Shown here piece by piece: positions 18,114 to 28,281 of a stretch of DNA of 64,000 nt. Source of the stretch: Azospira sp. I13. GTDB taxonomy: Bacteria; Pseudomonadota; Gammaproteobacteria; Burkholderiales; Rhodocyclaceae. The stretch's first letter is position 1; every line of letters begins with the position of its first letter. The notes beneath the pieces are model-generated. The model saw nothing but the letters and a program-made list of their open reading frames with translations, had not been told where the DNA came from and ran no database searches. The translations under genes were made by a program, and so were the position numbers. The stretch lies in assembly GCF_003112695.1 (NCBI RefSeq), contig NZ_BFBP01000011.1:263401-327400 (forward strand), given 5' to 3'.

Positions 18114-19378
18114 GTGAGCTTCTTCCGGAAAAGCTCCCGGAACACCGGGTAGATATCCTCCAGCCCCTCAATGCGCTGGAGGGCGAAATTGCGGTGGCCG
18201 GCACAGAGTTTCTCGAACTCCCGCCACAGGTTCTGGGGATCGGGGGCGATCTCGATATAGGCGTAGTACTGCACCAGGGGCAGGATGCGTTCACCGAGAA
18301 TTTCCCGGCAACGGGGGGAGTCGTTGTCCCAGTTGTCGCCGTCGGAGGCCTGGGCGCCATAGATGTTCCACAGGCCACTGGAATAGCGGCGGGTGATGAC
18401 CTGGCGCATCAGTTCCAGGGCGCTGGAAACCACCGTACCGCCGGTTTCCCGGGAATGGAAGAAGGCCTCTTCATCCACCTCCGTGGCCACCGTGTGGTGG
18501 CGGATAAAGACCAGTTCGATGTGCTCGTAGCTACGGGTGAGAAAGAGGTAGAGCAGCATGAAGAAGCGCTTGGCGATCTGCTTCTTCGCCTCGTCCATGG
18601 AACCGGAAACGTCCATCAGGCAGAACATCACCGCCTGGGTGGAGGGCTGGGGCACCTTGATGCGGTTGTTGTAGCGCAGGTCGAAAGTGTCGATGAAGGG
18701 AATGGCCTCGATACGGGCCCGCAGCCGGGTCATCTCCTGGCGCAGGGCCACCACCTCCGTATCCAGTTCGGTACGGTGTTCCGTCTCCAGCATCTCCTTC
18801 AGGCGCACTTCCAGCTCCCGCAGCCGGGACTGGTAGGGCGCGGCCCCGGCGATACGCCGCCCGGCGGCACCGCGCAGGGAGCGGACAATGCTGATGTTGG
18901 CGGGAATGCCGCTGGCCGTATAGCCGGAGCGGATGCGCTTGTATTCGGTGATGCGGGCCAGCTGGGTCTTGATCAGGTCCGGCAGGGCCAGGTCGTCGAA
19001 GAAGATATCGAGAAACTCCTCCCGGGACAGGGTGAAGGCGAAGTCGTCCTGGCCCTCCCCTTCTTCGCTGGCAGAGGAACCGCTGCCGCCGCCCTCGCCC
19101 CCCAGGGGGCGGCTGACCCGGTCGCCACCGTGGTAGCGGTCGTTGCCGGGAAAGACGCGCTGCTGTCGGCCGCCATCCCCCAGGCCGAACTGGGGCTCGG
19201 CGATGTCCTGGGCGGGAATGCTGATTTTCTCGCCGCTCTCCATGTCCTGGATGGAGCGGCGGGAGATGGCATCGGCCACCGCCCTGCGAATCTGCCCCTT
19301 GAAGCGGCGCAGGAAGCGGCTGCGGTTGGCGGCGCTCTTGTTCTTGCTGTCGAAGCGCCGGTCGATGATCCGAACCAT
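18110..19378 (-). CDS. yeaH: YeaH/YhbH family (DUF444) VWA-like protein
   Basis: 422 residues. The N-terminal part starts with the conserved IDRRFDSKNKSAANRxRFLRR region. Residues about 60-110 are a Gly/Ser/acidic low-complexity segment. The C-terminal half is a von Willebrand A-like domain with MIDAS motif DVSGSMDEAK and downstream GGTVVSSAL. The family always travels with the PrkA kinase and SpoVR in nutrient-stress operons; it may scaffold or be a kinase partner. Overlap with spoVR is four bases. Confidence 0.92.
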   Translation of the reverse strand: MVRIIDRRFDSKNKSAANRSRFLRRFKGQIRRAVADAISRRSIQDMESGEKISIPAQDIAEPQFGLGDGGRQQRVFPGNDRYHGGDRVSRPLGGEGGGSGSSASEEGEGQDDFAFTLSREEFLDIFFDDLALPDLIKTQLARITEYKRIRSGYTASGIPANISIVRSLRGAAGRRIAGAAPYQSRLRELEVRLKEMLETEHRTELDTEVVALRQEMTRLRARIEAIPFIDTFDLRYNNRIKVPQPSTQAVMFCLMDVSGSMDEAKKQIAKRFFMLLYLFLTRSYEHIELVFIRHHTVATEVDEEAFFHSRETGGTVVSSALELMRQVITRRYSSGLWNIYGAQASDGDNWDNDSPRCREILGERILPLVQYYAYIEIAPDPQNLWREFEKLCAGHRNFALQRIEGLEDIYPVFRELFRKKLT

Positions 19379-19441
19379 GGAGGCCTCCCTCGGGTGGCCC
19401 GGAGGGGCGGCGCACTGGGGCGCGCCCCGCCCGGGGCCGGT

Positions 19442-21364
19442 CTAGGACGACTTGCGCACGCGCAGGTACCACTCGGCCAGCAGGCGGACCTGCTTTTCGG
19501 TGTAGCCCTTGGCCATCATGCGGTTCACGAAGTCCTGGTGCTTCTTCTGCTCGTCGGCGCTGGCCTTGGCGTTGAAGGAGATGACCGGCAGCAGTTCCTC
19601 CGTGTTCGAGAACATCTTCTTCTCGATCACCGCCCGCAGCTTCTCGTAGCTGGTCCAGGCCGGGCTCTTGCCTTCGTTCTTGGCCCGGGCCCGCAGCACG
19701 AAGTTCACCACCTCGTTGCGGAAGTCCTTGGGATTGCTGATGCCTGCCGGCTTTTCGATTTTCTCCAGCTCGTCGTTGAGGGCGCCCCGGTCGAGGATTT
19801 CCCCGGTGTTGGGGTCGCGGAACTCCTGGTCCTGAATCCAGAAATCGGCGTAGGTGACGTAGCGCTCGAAGATGTTCTGGCCGTATTCGCTATAGCTTTC
19901 CAGGTAGGCGGTCTGGATCTCCTTGCCGATGAATTCGGCGTAGCGGGGCGCCAGATATTCCTTGATGAAGCGCATGTAGCGCTCCTCCACCTCGGGCGGA
20001 TATTGCTCCTGCTCGATCTGCTGCTCCAGCACGTACATCAGATGCACTGGATTGGCCGCCACCTCCCGGTGGTCGAAGTTGAAGACCTTGGAAAGAATCT
20101 TGAAGGCGAAGCGGGTGGAGAGCCCTGTCATGCCCTCGTCCACCCCGGCGTAGTCGCGATACTCGGGGTAGCTCTTGGCCTTCGGGTCCGTATCCTTGAG
20201 GTTCTCCCCGTCGTACACCCGCATCTTGCTGTAGAGGCTGGAATTGTCCGGTTCCTTCAGGCGCGACAGGGCCGAGAACTGGGCCATCATGCGCAGGGTA
20301 TCCGGTGCGCAGGGGGCGTGGGCCAGGGAGGAGTTGGTGAGCAACTTTTCGTAGATCTTGATCTCTTCCGAAACCCGCAGGCAGTAGGGCACCTTGACGA
20401 TGTAGATACGGTCGAGAAAGGCCTCGTTGTTGCGGTTGTTCTTGAAGGCCTGCCATTCAGCCTCGTTGCTGTGGGCCAGGATCAGGCCATCGAAGGGAAT
20501 GGCACCGAAGCCTTCTGTCCCCTTGTAGTTGCTTTCCTGGGTGGCCGTCAGCAGGGGATGCAGCACCTTGATGGGGGCCTTGAACATCTCCACGAATTCA
20601 AGGATGCCCCGGTTGGCCAGGCACAGGCCGCCGGAGTAGCTGTAGGCATCCGGGTCGTCCTGGGAATAGCTCTCCAGCTTGCGGATGTCGATCTTGCCCA
20701 CCAGGGAGGAAATGTCCTGGTTGTTCTCGTCCCCCGGCTCGGTCTTGGCCACGGCGATCTGGGAAAGCACCGAGGGGCGCAGCTTGACGACGCGGAACTG
20801 GGTGATGTCGCCGTTGAACTCATGCAGGCGCTTCACCGCCCAAGGCGACATGATGCTGCCCAGGTAACGGCGGGGAATGCCGTAATCCTCTTCCAGGATC
20901 GGCCCATCCTCCTCGGCCCGGAATAGGCCCAGGGGCGACTCATGCACCGGGCTGCCCTTGATGGCATAGAAGGGCACCTTCTCGATGAGCCCCTTGAGGC
21001 GCTCGGCCAGGGAAGACTTGCCGCCCCCCACCGGCCCCAGCAAGTAGAGAATTTGCTTCTTTTCTTCCAGGCCCTGGGCCGCATGGCGGAAGTAGGCGAC
21101 GATATGCTCAATTACCTCTTCCAGGCCGTAGAACTCCCGAAAGGCCGGGTAGAGCTTGATCACCTTGTTGGCAAAGATGCGCGACAGACGCGGCTCCAGG
21201 CGGGTATCCACCAGTTCCGGCTCGCCGATGGCGAGCAGCATGCGCTCGGCCACGCTGGCATAGGCGGAGGGATCGGAGCGGCACAGTTCCAGGTATTCCT
21301 GGACCGACATTTCTTCTTCCCGAGCGGCGTCGAAGCGGGCCTGATAGTTGCTGAAGATGGTCAT
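19442..21364 (-). CDS. PrkA family serine protein kinase
   Basis: 640 residues, normal for PrkA/YeaG. The AAA-like N-terminal domain has a Walker A at 110-117 (GPVGGGKS), and the C-terminal kinase-like domain contains ARAKNEGKSPAW. Ribosome site GGAGGA is six bases before the ATG. In E. coli the homologue YeaG acts in adaptation to sustained nitrogen starvation. It is first in the operon with yeaH (63-bp gap) and spoVR, so the three are probably co-expressed under starvation. I found no clear promoter motif in the 150-bp gap to the divergent GGDEF-EAL gene. Confidence 0.93.
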   Translation of the reverse strand: MTIFSNYQARFDAAREEEMSVQEYLELCRSDPSAYASVAERMLLAIGEPELVDTRLEPRLSRIFANKVIKLYPAFREFYGLEEVIEHIVAYFRHAAQGLEEKKQILYLLGPVGGGKSSLAERLKGLIEKVPFYAIKGSPVHESPLGLFRAEEDGPILEEDYGIPRRYLGSIMSPWAVKRLHEFNGDITQFRVVKLRPSVLSQIAVAKTEPGDENNQDISSLVGKIDIRKLESYSQDDPDAYSYSGGLCLANRGILEFVEMFKAPIKVLHPLLTATQESNYKGTEGFGAIPFDGLILAHSNEAEWQAFKNNRNNEAFLDRIYIVKVPYCLRVSEEIKIYEKLLTNSSLAHAPCAPDTLRMMAQFSALSRLKEPDNSSLYSKMRVYDGENLKDTDPKAKSYPEYRDYAGVDEGMTGLSTRFAFKILSKVFNFDHREVAANPVHLMYVLEQQIEQEQYPPEVEERYMRFIKEYLAPRYAEFIGKEIQTAYLESYSEYGQNIFERYVTYADFWIQDQEFRDPNTGEILDRGALNDELEKIEKPAGISNPKDFRNEVVNFVLRARAKNEGKSPAWTSYEKLRAVIEKKMFSNTEELLPVISFNAKASADEQKKHQDFVNRMMAKGYTEKQVRLLAEWYLRVRKSS

Positions 21365-21516
21365 GGCATCCTCCTGCGTGATAAGCCTCTTGCCCGTTAG
21401 AACCGCAGGGGCAAAAAAAAGTTACGTCCGCCGCGAAAAATTCCTGCGTTGCCGCCGTTCAAGGCCCATGCTAACTTTGCCCTTCACCCTTCAGGTCCGC
21501 CCCTCCAGGCCCGGCA

Positions 21517-23436
21517 ATGCCCCAGACGCTTCCCCTTATCACCCATGCTGCCGAGGACGGCGCCCCCCAGCCGGCAAACGCGCTGCGCAGCACCCCTCCC
21601 TGGTCCCTCCTGGCCCTGCTGCTGGCCTTGGTCAGCATCGCTGCCGCCCTGTTGCGCGGTGGTCAGCCAACCTGGCTGTCCTTCATCGCCATCGCCGCCA
21701 CCTGTCTGGCCGCCGCCGTAGGCCTGCGGGAGATCATGGTCCTGCGCCGCACCAACCGGGCCCATGCCCTGGCCATGGAAGGCGCCCATGACGGCATGTG
21801 GTCCTGGAACCCGGTCAGCAAGGAACTGCAGGTAGGCCAGCGCCTGCTTTCCATCCTCGGCTACGACGAAAACTTCCTGCCCGACACCCACGCCTGGCTG
21901 GCCCTGGTGCACCCGGAGGACGTGGCCCACTACAACCGGGCCGTAGCCGAACACCTGAAAGGGGTGACGCCCCATTTCTACTGCGAATACCGGGTGCGGG
22001 CGAAGAGCGGCCAGTATCGCTGGATCGCCTCCCGGGGCATCGCCGAGCGGGACCCCCGGGGCATCGCCAACCTGATGGCCGGCTCGGTCACCGATATCAC
22101 CGAGCGCAAGGAACACGAAGAGCGGATGCGCTATCTGGCCCATCACGACCAACTGACAGGCCTGCCCAACCGCCTGCTGCTGGCTGACCGCCTGCCCCAG
22201 GCCCTGGTCCGCGCACGGCGGCGCCAGGACCGGGCGGCCATCCTGTTCATCGACCTGGACCGCTTCAAGAACATCAACGATTCCCTCGGCCACTCCCTGG
22301 GTGACCGTCTGTTGCAGCGAGTGGCCCACCGTCTGCAAGAAGCCCTGCGCCAGTCGGACACCATCGTGCGCCAGGGCGGCGACGAATTCATCGTCGTGCT
22401 CGGCGACCTGCCCAGCCCCGAGCGGGCCGGCCAGATCGGGGCCAAGCTGCTGGAGGCCATCTCCCAGCCCTACCAGGAAAACGGCTACGACTTCTTCCTC
22501 ACTGCCAGCATCGGCATCGCCCTCTTCCCCGACGATGGAGAAGATCAAGACACCTTGCTGCGCAACGCCGATACCGCCATGTACGAAGGCAAGTCCAACG
22601 GCGGCAACACGGTGCGCTTCTACACCGGCCGCATGAACGAGCGACTGCAAACCCGGGTGAATGTGGAAAGCGGCCTGCGCCGGGCCCTGGATCGGCAGGA
22701 ACTGCAACTGCACTACCAGCCCCAGATCGACCTGGCCACCGGCCGCCTGGAAGGCGCCGAGGCCCTACTGCGCTGGAACGACGGCGGCCACATCGTGCCG
22801 CCGGATCGCTTCATCCCCGTGGCCGAGGAAACCGGACTGATCGTGCCCATGGGGTTGTGGGTGCTGGATACGGCCATCGCCCGGGCCGCCGCCTGGCGGC
22901 TGCACTGGCAGATCCACCGGGGAGCCGGCGCCGAGCCACCCCGCGTCGCCATCAACCTCTCGGCCCGCCAATTCTGGGGCGGGGGCATTGCCCAGTACGT
23001 ACTGCAACGCCTGGAACGGGAAGGCTTGCCACCATCAGCCATCGAACTGGAAGTTACGGAATCGGTGCTGCTGCGCCAGGAAGGGGACGCAGTGGAGGAG
23101 CTACGGCATCTGCACGATGCCGGCGTGGCCCTGGCCCTGGACGACTTCGGTACCGGCTACTCCTCCCTCTCCTACCTGCGTCTGCTGCCCATCGATACCC
23201 TGAAGATCGACAAATCCTTCATCGCCGCCCTGGATGGCAACGACGGCGACGGAGAAACCATCGTCCGGGCCATCCTGGCCATGGCCCACAATCTGGGTCT
23301 GCGGGTGGTGGCCGAAGGCGTGGAGCGGCAATCCCAACTACAGGTATTGCAGGAAATGGGCTGCGACAGCATGCAGGGCTATCTGGAAAGCCGGCCCCTG
23401 CCGCCGGAAGACTTCCTGCGGCGCTACTGTTCCTGA
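21517..23436 (+). CDS. Membrane PAS-GGDEF-EAL c-di-GMP protein
   Basis: 639 residues. Two hydrophobic helices (about 28-72), a PAS/PAC domain (about 80-200, HPEDVAHYN, DITERKEHEE), a GGDEF domain with intact GGDEF at 287-291 (active site) and an EAL domain with intact EAL at 415-417, DDFGTGYSS, KIDKSFI and AEGVE. Both catalytic cores look complete, so it can potentially make and degrade c-di-GMP; which dominates cannot be told from sequence. The start ATG 21517 keeps the membrane helices. It is divergent from prkA. Confidence 0.92.
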   Translation: MPQTLPLITHAAEDGAPQPANALRSTPPWSLLALLLALVSIAAALLRGGQPTWLSFIAIAATCLAAAVGLREIMVLRRTNRAHALAMEGAHDGMWSWNPVSKELQVGQRLLSILGYDENFLPDTHAWLALVHPEDVAHYNRAVAEHLKGVTPHFYCEYRVRAKSGQYRWIASRGIAERDPRGIANLMAGSVTDITERKEHEERMRYLAHHDQLTGLPNRLLLADRLPQALVRARRRQDRAAILFIDLDRFKNINDSLGHSLGDRLLQRVAHRLQEALRQSDTIVRQGGDEFIVVLGDLPSPERAGQIGAKLLEAISQPYQENGYDFFLTASIGIALFPDDGEDQDTLLRNADTAMYEGKSNGGNTVRFYTGRMNERLQTRVNVESGLRRALDRQELQLHYQPQIDLATGRLEGAEALLRWNDGGHIVPPDRFIPVAEETGLIVPMGLWVLDTAIARAAAWRLHWQIHRGAGAEPPRVAINLSARQFWGGGIAQYVLQRLEREGLPPSAIELEVTESVLLRQEGDAVEELRHLHDAGVALALDDFGTGYSSLSYLRLLPIDTLKIDKSFIAALDGNDGDGETIVRAILAMAHNLGLRVVAEGVERQSQLQVLQEMGCDSMQGYLESRPLPPEDFLRRYCS

Positions 23437-23538
23437 GGAAACGCCCGCGCGCCAGGGCGTGGGAGCAGACAAGGCAGGCGTCGCTTGGCGTACGGCCATG
23501 GCCATGGCCAGTAGGCCGAAACTTGGCTCAGATAGGGG

Positions 23539-23697
23539 CTAGAAATAGACGCGGCAGAAGCCGCTGGCGGTGACAGGCTTGGCGACGGTGCCGAGCCAGA
23601 AGAAGAAAAGACAAAGGGCGGCCGTGAAGGCCGCCCAGCGCACCGCCCGCCGGTGCCGGGCGAGGAACGCACGACAGGGCAGGCAGCGATTCAGCAT
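23539..23697 (-). CDS. Possible small membrane protein, 52 aa
   Basis: ATG 23697, six bases after the typA stop, to TAG 23539. The product has a Cys-containing basic start (LNRCLPC), a hydrophobic span (AAFTAALCLFFFWLGTVA) and a short tail. Against it: a strong GC hairpin with a T-rich tail lies inside the frame and works as a typA terminator, and there is no ribosome site. It could be fortuitous. Confidence 0.35.
   Translation of the reverse strand: MLNRCLPCRAFLARHRRAVRWAAFTAALCLFFFWLGTVAKPVTASGFCRVYF
23598..23636 (-). terminator. Probable typA terminator
   Basis: On the minus strand an 8-bp perfect GC stem (GGGCGGCC/GGCCGCCC, five-base loop) is followed by a T-rich run (TTTGTCTTTTCTTCTT). 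It lies about 70 bases after the typA stop and inside a possible small reading frame. Confidence 0.6.
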
Positions 23698-23702
23698 GAC
23701 AC

Positions 23703-25517
23703 TCAGACTTCGGTACGGGCCGCGCGCTTGCGGTCGTTTTCGGAGAGGTGACGTTTGCGGATACGAATGGACTTGGGGGTAATTTCCACCAGTTCATCAT
23801 CGTCGATGAATTCGACGGCGGATTCCAGGGTCAGCTTGATCGGGGTGGTCAGACGCACGGCTTCGTCGGTACCGGAAGCGCGCACGTTGGTCAGCTTCTT
23901 GCCCTTGATGGGGTTAACCACCAAGTCGTTTTCCCGGCTGTGGATGCCGATGATCATGCCTTCGTACAGCTTGTCGCCGGGGCTGACGAACATGCGGCCA
24001 CGGTCTTCCAGGTTCCACAGGGCGTAAGCCACGGCTTCGCCGTTTTCCTGGGAGACCAGCACGCCGTTGTGGCGGCCGGGCAGGTCGGGCTTGACGGGCT
24101 TGTAGTCGTCGAAAATGTGGCTCATCAGACCGGAACCGCGGGTCATGGTGAGGAAGTCGGACTGGAAGCCGATCAGGCCGCGGGCCGGGATGTGGTACTC
24201 CAGGCGGGTACGGCCGTTGCCATCGGATTCCATGTTGGTCAGTTCGCCACGACGACGGCCCAGTTCTTCCATGACGGCGCCCTGGTTTTCGTCTTCCAGG
24301 TCGATGGTCAGGTTTTCGTAGGGCTCGCACTTCTCGCCGTCGATGTCCTTGAACACCACACGGGGCTTGGCCACGGCGATCTCAAAGCCTTCGCGGCGCA
24401 TGTTTTCAAGCAGGATGGTGAGGTGCAGTTCGCCACGGCCAGAAACGCGGAAGACGTCGGAGTCGCCGGTGTCTTCAACGCGCAGCGCGACGTTGGTCAG
24501 CAGTTCCTTGGTCAGGCGGTCACGGATCTGGCGGCTGGTGACGAACTTGCCTTCGGTACCGGCCAGGGGGGAAGAGTTCACCATGAAGTCCATGGTCAGG
24601 GTGGGCTCATCCACGGTCAGCATGGGCAGGCCGATGGGGTTGTCCTTGTCGGAGATGGTCAGGCCGATGCCGATATCTTCGATGCCGGAGATGATGATGA
24701 TGTCGCCGGCTTCGGCCTGCTCCACCGGCACCCGATCCAGGCCCTGGAAGCCCAGCACCTGGTTGATGCGACCGGAGGCCACCTGGTCTTCGTGGTTCAT
24801 CACCGCCACGGCCTGGCCGGGCTTGATGCGACCATTGAGCACGCGACCAACGCCAAGGCGGCCGGTGTAGGTGGAGTAGTCCAGAGCGGCGATCTGCAAT
24901 TGCAGGGGAGCATCAGGGCTGCCGGAGGGAGTCGGCACGTGAGACAGCACGGTCTCGAACAGGGGACGCATGTCGCTGGATTCTTCTTCCAGCTTCAGCT
25001 TGGCAAAACCGTTCAGGCCGGAAGCGTAGATGATGGGGAAGTCCAGTTGCTCGTCGGTAGCACCCAGCTTGTCGAACAGATCGAAGGTCTGATCCACCAC
25101 CCAGTCAGGACGGGCACCGGGACGGTCCACCTTGTTGATCACGACGATGGGGCGCAGGCCCAGGGCCAGGGCTTTCTTGGTCACGAAGCGGGTTTGCGGC
25201 ATGGGGCCTTCCACCGCATCCACCAGCAGCAGCACGCCATCCACCATGCCCAGCACCCGTTCCACTTCGCCGCCGAAGTCGGCGTGCCCCGGGGTGTCCA
25301 CGATGTTGATGTGGGTGCCTTCGTAATCAATGGCGGTGTTCTTGGCCAGAATGGTGATGCCCCGTTCCTTTTCCAGGTCGTTGGAGTCCATCACCCGCTC
25401 GTCCACCTGCTGGTTGTCACGGAAGGTGCCGGATTGGCGGAGGAGCTGGTCCACGAGGGTGGTCTTGCCGTGGTCCACGTGGGCGATGATGGCGATGTTG
25501 CGGATGGGACGGGACAT
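23703..25517 (-). CDS. typA: Ribosome-associated GTPase BipA/TypA
   Basis: 604 residues, the usual length. The translational GTPase domain has G1 AHVDHGKTT (14-22), [12 protein letters not shown] and [12 protein letters not shown]; then EF-G-like domains and the BipA-specific C-terminus ([20 protein letters not shown]-like [28 protein letters not shown]). It binds 70S ribosomes and assists 50S assembly at low temperature or stress. ATG 25517 was chosen because [18 protein letters not shown] matches the family start; the frame is open upstream. Confidence 0.97.
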   Translation of the reverse strand: MSRPIRNIAIIAHVDHGKTTLVDQLLRQSGTFRDNQQVDERVMDSNDLEKERGITILAKNTAIDYEGTHINIVDTPGHADFGGEVERVLGMVDGVLLLVDAVEGPMPQTRFVTKKALALGLRPIVVINKVDRPGARPDWVVDQTFDLFDKLGATDEQLDFPIIYASGLNGFAKLKLEEESSDMRPLFETVLSHVPTPSGSPDAPLQLQIAALDYSTYTGRLGVGRVLNGRIKPGQAVAVMNHEDQVASGRINQVLGFQGLDRVPVEQAEAGDIIIISGIEDIGIGLTISDKDNPIGLPMLTVDEPTLTMDFMVNSSPLAGTEGKFVTSRQIRDRLTKELLTNVALRVEDTGDSDVFRVSGRGELHLTILLENMRREGFEIAVAKPRVVFKDIDGEKCEPYENLTIDLEDENQGAVMEELGRRRGELTNMESDGNGRTRLEYHIPARGLIGFQSDFLTMTRGSGLMSHIFDDYKPVKPDLPGRHNGVLVSQENGEAVAYALWNLEDRGRMFVSPGDKLYEGMIIGIHSRENDLVVNPIKGKKLTNVRASGTDEAVRLTTPIKLTLESAVEFIDDDELVEITPKSIRIRKRHLSENDRKRAARTEV

Positions 25518-25593
25518 GGGAATTCGCTGTAAAAGATGAATGTCGGGGAAAAAAAGAGGGCCGTTGACGAACGACCCTTTTTTGAAGGCCGCC

Positions 25594-25602
25594 ATTCTAT
25601 CA
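25594..25602 (-). promoter_or_regulatory. Extended -10 promoter element for typA
   Basis: The minus strand reads TG-A-TAGAAT, an extended -10 box, about 80 bases before the typA ATG. No good -35 hexamer is seen, as is common for extended -10 promoters. Confidence 0.45.
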
Positions 25603-25685
25603 CAAACAGACCATTGTTTTTGCAGTGCAATATGGGGGCGTGACGGACGCGCTTCGCCGCACGCCCCTGCACCCTCCGCCCGGGC

Positions 25686-25694
25686 TGCTAGAAT
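25686..25694 (+). promoter_or_regulatory. Extended -10 promoter element for the zorAB locus
   Basis: TG-C-TAGAAT on the plus strand, 34 bases before the zorA-like ATG. The same extended -10 form serves typA on the other strand of this 211-bp divergent gap. No clear -35. Confidence 0.45.
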
Positions 25695-25728
25695 GCGGCC
25701 CTTCCCTCCCTGACTGCCGCCGAGCCCG

Positions 25729-27546
25729 ATGTCCGCCCCTTCCCTGTTCGCCGAATTGCCCGGGCACACCCTGGCCATTGCCGTGCTGCTGGCGGCGATC
25801 TGTGCCGGCTTCCTGCTGCGTTTTGTCTTCCCGGCCTGGCGCCTGGGGCGACTCTTCCGCAGCACCATCCTGCGCCTGGAGGCCCTGCGGGCCGAAGGCG
25901 GCATGGCCGACCCCCAGGCCATCGGCCGGGACATCATGAACGCCCCGCCCCTGGCCCACCTGTGGCGGGAATATGCGCAGACACTGCACCCCACCCGCAC
26001 CGAGGCCGGCCCCCGCTGGCGCGCCACGGCCCTGGCAGAGAATTTCCTCACCGAGCAGGCCCTGGTGGATACCCCCATGCGGGCCGAGTTCTACAAGCAC
26101 CTGCCGGGCATCCTTACCGGCATCGGCATTCTCGGTACCTTCTCCGGCCTCATCGTCGGCCTTACCCACTTCGAGGTATCAGCCAGCACGGACGTGGTAC
26201 GGGGCAGTTTGAAGGAACTGATCCAGGGCGTCGGCCACGCCTTCAAGATTTCCGCCGTGGCCATCGGCCTGGCCATGCTCCTGACCTGGGTGGAGAAATC
26301 CCTGGTGGTGGCCCGTTACCGCCAGGTCGAGCGGCTCAACCAGCTCATCGACAGCCTGTTCGATACCGGCATTGGCGAGGAATATCTGGCCCGCCTTGTG
26401 GAGGCTGGCGAAGGCTCGGCCAAGCAGGCCGCCCAACAAGCGGCACAGTTGCGCCAGGCCATGGTGGCTGAACTGCGCCAGGCCCTGGGAGCCATGGCCG
26501 AACAGCAGCAGCAGGCGGGCCAGCGCCATCTGGAAGCCATGTCCTCTAGCCTGGCCAATGCCGTCGGCCAGAGCATCCGGGACCCCCTGGAGCGTCTGGC
26601 CCAGGCGCTGGAGCGGCTGGAGGCCCGCCAGGGAGATGCCGTGGCCGAGGCCCTGGGCGCCCGACTGGATCAGGCCACCCAGCAACTCGGCAGCCGTTTC
26701 GAGCGCCAGGAGCAGGAAGCCGAAGGGCGTCAGGCCCGCCTTCTGGCTGGACTGGAAGCAGCAGCCCAGGGGTTCCAGGAAGGCAGCCGGCGCCTGGAGG
26801 CCAGCCTTGAACGCTCCCTCGGCCAACTTTCTGGCCAGCTGAACCAACAATTGCAGCAGCAAATGGCCGACCTGGCCGATGGCCAGCAACTCCAACAGGA
26901 ACGCCTGGGGGCCCAAACGGACCTGCTCATGGGCAAAGTCGCCGGGCAACTCCAGGGCGTTACCGGCGAATTGCGCCAGGCAGCGGCGACCCTGGAAAGC
27001 TGCGTCGCCACCTTCGCCCGCAGTGGTGGTCAGGCCGCCAGCCAGCTCACCGCCAGCGCCGAAGCCGTGCAACTGGCTTGTGGCGGCTTTGCCGCCACGG
27101 GCCGGGATCTGGGTCATCTGGCCCAATCCGTCCTCGAGGCCGGCCGCAGCATCCAGCAGGCCGCTGGAGCACTGGCCGAGGCCGGTTCGGGTAATGCAGC
27201 CCTGCTGCAACAGCAGCAGCACCTGGGCGGCAGCCTGCAGACCCTGCTGCATCAGCTGCAGGAAACTGTCGCCCAGGCCCGGCAGGAGGCCGCCCTCAAT
27301 GTGGATGTGGTGACCCGCCTGGAGAGTGCCGCCCAGGCCCTGGCCCGGGCCGAGCACCGCGCCGACACGTATCTGCAGGGCGTCAGCCGGGTCCTGGGTG
27401 AAGCCCACGGCGCCTTCACGGAGCACCTCTCCCACTCCCTCAAGGAAGGCAACCGGCAGTTCCAGCAGGAAGTGGCCGAAGCCGTGGCCTATCTCAAGGA
27501 TGCCATCGAGCACCTGGGGGACGTGCTGGCCGATGCCAAAGCGTAA
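25729..27546 (+). CDS. zorA: ZorA-like MotA-family membrane protein with long coiled-coil tail
   Basis: 605 residues. Three hydrophobic helices at about 13-33, 126-146 (GILTGIGILGTFSGLIVGL) and 167-187 (GHAFKISAVAIGLAMLL) match the MotA/TolQ/ExbB channel core as found in the Zorya anti-phage protein ZorA. Residues about 190-605 are almost entirely Gln/Ala/Glu/Leu-rich heptad-like coiled coil, the ZorA tail; flagellar MotA and ExbB lack this. In Zorya the ZorA5-ZorB2 motor senses phage at the envelope and the tail signals to cytoplasmic effectors. It is followed after 15 bases by zorB. A non-defence ion-driven motor cannot be excluded. Confidence 0.8.
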   Translation: MSAPSLFAELPGHTLAIAVLLAAICAGFLLRFVFPAWRLGRLFRSTILRLEALRAEGGMADPQAIGRDIMNAPPLAHLWREYAQTLHPTRTEAGPRWRATALAENFLTEQALVDTPMRAEFYKHLPGILTGIGILGTFSGLIVGLTHFEVSASTDVVRGSLKELIQGVGHAFKISAVAIGLAMLLTWVEKSLVVARYRQVERLNQLIDSLFDTGIGEEYLARLVEAGEGSAKQAAQQAAQLRQAMVAELRQALGAMAEQQQQAGQRHLEAMSSSLANAVGQSIRDPLERLAQALERLEARQGDAVAEALGARLDQATQQLGSRFERQEQEAEGRQARLLAGLEAAAQGFQEGSRRLEASLERSLGQLSGQLNQQLQQQMADLADGQQLQQERLGAQTDLLMGKVAGQLQGVTGELRQAAATLESCVATFARSGGQAASQLTASAEAVQLACGGFAATGRDLGHLAQSVLEAGRSIQQAAGALAEAGSGNAALLQQQQHLGGSLQTLLHQLQETVAQARQEAALNVDVVTRLESAAQALARAEHRADTYLQGVSRVLGEAHGAFTEHLSHSLKEGNRQFQQEVAEAVAYLKDAIEHLGDVLADAKA

Positions 27547-27561
27547 CGGACGCAGCACGCC

Positions 27562-28281
27562 ATGAACGGACTCCTGCCCTCCAGACGCCGCCCCCGGCGG
27601 GATGATGGGGAAAAGCCCTTCTGGATTTCATTTTCCGATCTCATGTCGGGCCTCATGGTGCTGTTCCTGGTGGCCATGACCGTGGCTCTGCTGACGGTGA
27701 CCCACGAAATTTCTTCCGCAGAGGAAGAAAAGAGCCAGCGGGAAACCGACATCCAGGCCGTGTTGCAACGGGTACGGCAACTCACCCGGGAATTTCCCGG
27801 TGTCACCCTGCGGGGCCAGTCGGTGGATTTCGGCGACCGGGCCCGTTTCGACACCAACAGCCACAAGCTCAACGCCGAGCAGGCGCGCCTGCTGCGCCAG
27901 CTGGTGCCCCGCATCCTGGAACTGACCCGGGACCCTCTGGCGGGAAAATGGCTGAAGCAGATCGTGGTGGAAGGCTTTGCCGACGCCCGGGGCGGCTATC
28001 TCTACAACCTGCACCTCAGCCTGCAACGCTCGGAGCGGGTGCTCTGCGCCCTCCTCGCCGGCCCGACCGACCAGGCGGACGCCCTCAGCGAGGCCGACCG
28101 GCGGGCAGTGCGAGAGCTTTTCCTGGTAGGCGGCTCCTCCTTCAATTTCCAGAAAAGCAGCCCGGAGGAAAGTCGCCGCATTGAACTGCGCCTGGAATTC
28201 CGCGAACTGGGGGAACGGCCTGACACCGTAGCCCCACGGCCCCAGGAAAACGACAGCCGCTGTCCCCTGGATACCCCATGA
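27562..28281 (+). CDS. zorB: ZorB-like MotB/OmpA-family motor protein
   Basis: 239 residues. Short basic cytoplasmic N-terminus, then ISFSDLMSGLMVLF with D26 at the position of the proton-carrying Asp of MotB/ZorB at the start of the single membrane helix. A periplasmic linker follows, then an OmpA-like peptidoglycan-binding domain (about 85-215) with GFADARGG (D141) and NLHLSLQRSERV (R156). It would form the rotor/stator with the upstream ZorA and anchor it to the cell wall. Its stop overlaps the next start by four bases (ATGA). Confidence 0.82.
   Translation: MNGLLPSRRRPRRDDGEKPFWISFSDLMSGLMVLFLVAMTVALLTVTHEISSAEEEKSQRETDIQAVLQRVRQLTREFPGVTLRGQSVDFGDRARFDTNSHKLNAEQARLLRQLVPRILELTRDPLAGKWLKQIVVEGFADARGGYLYNLHLSLQRSERVLCALLAGPTDQADALSEADRRAVRELFLVGGSSFNFQKSSPEESRRIELRLEFRELGERPDTVAPRPQENDSRCPLDTP

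Noticed and set aside
18194-20926. A 910-residue plus-strand frame opposite yeaH and prkA
   Set aside because: Antisense mirror; the minus-strand products are well-conserved families with overlapping starts.
25518-26078. N-terminal extension of typA beyond 25517
   Set aside because: The extension is Arg/Gly-rich, antisense to the zorA gene start, and absent from the BipA family.
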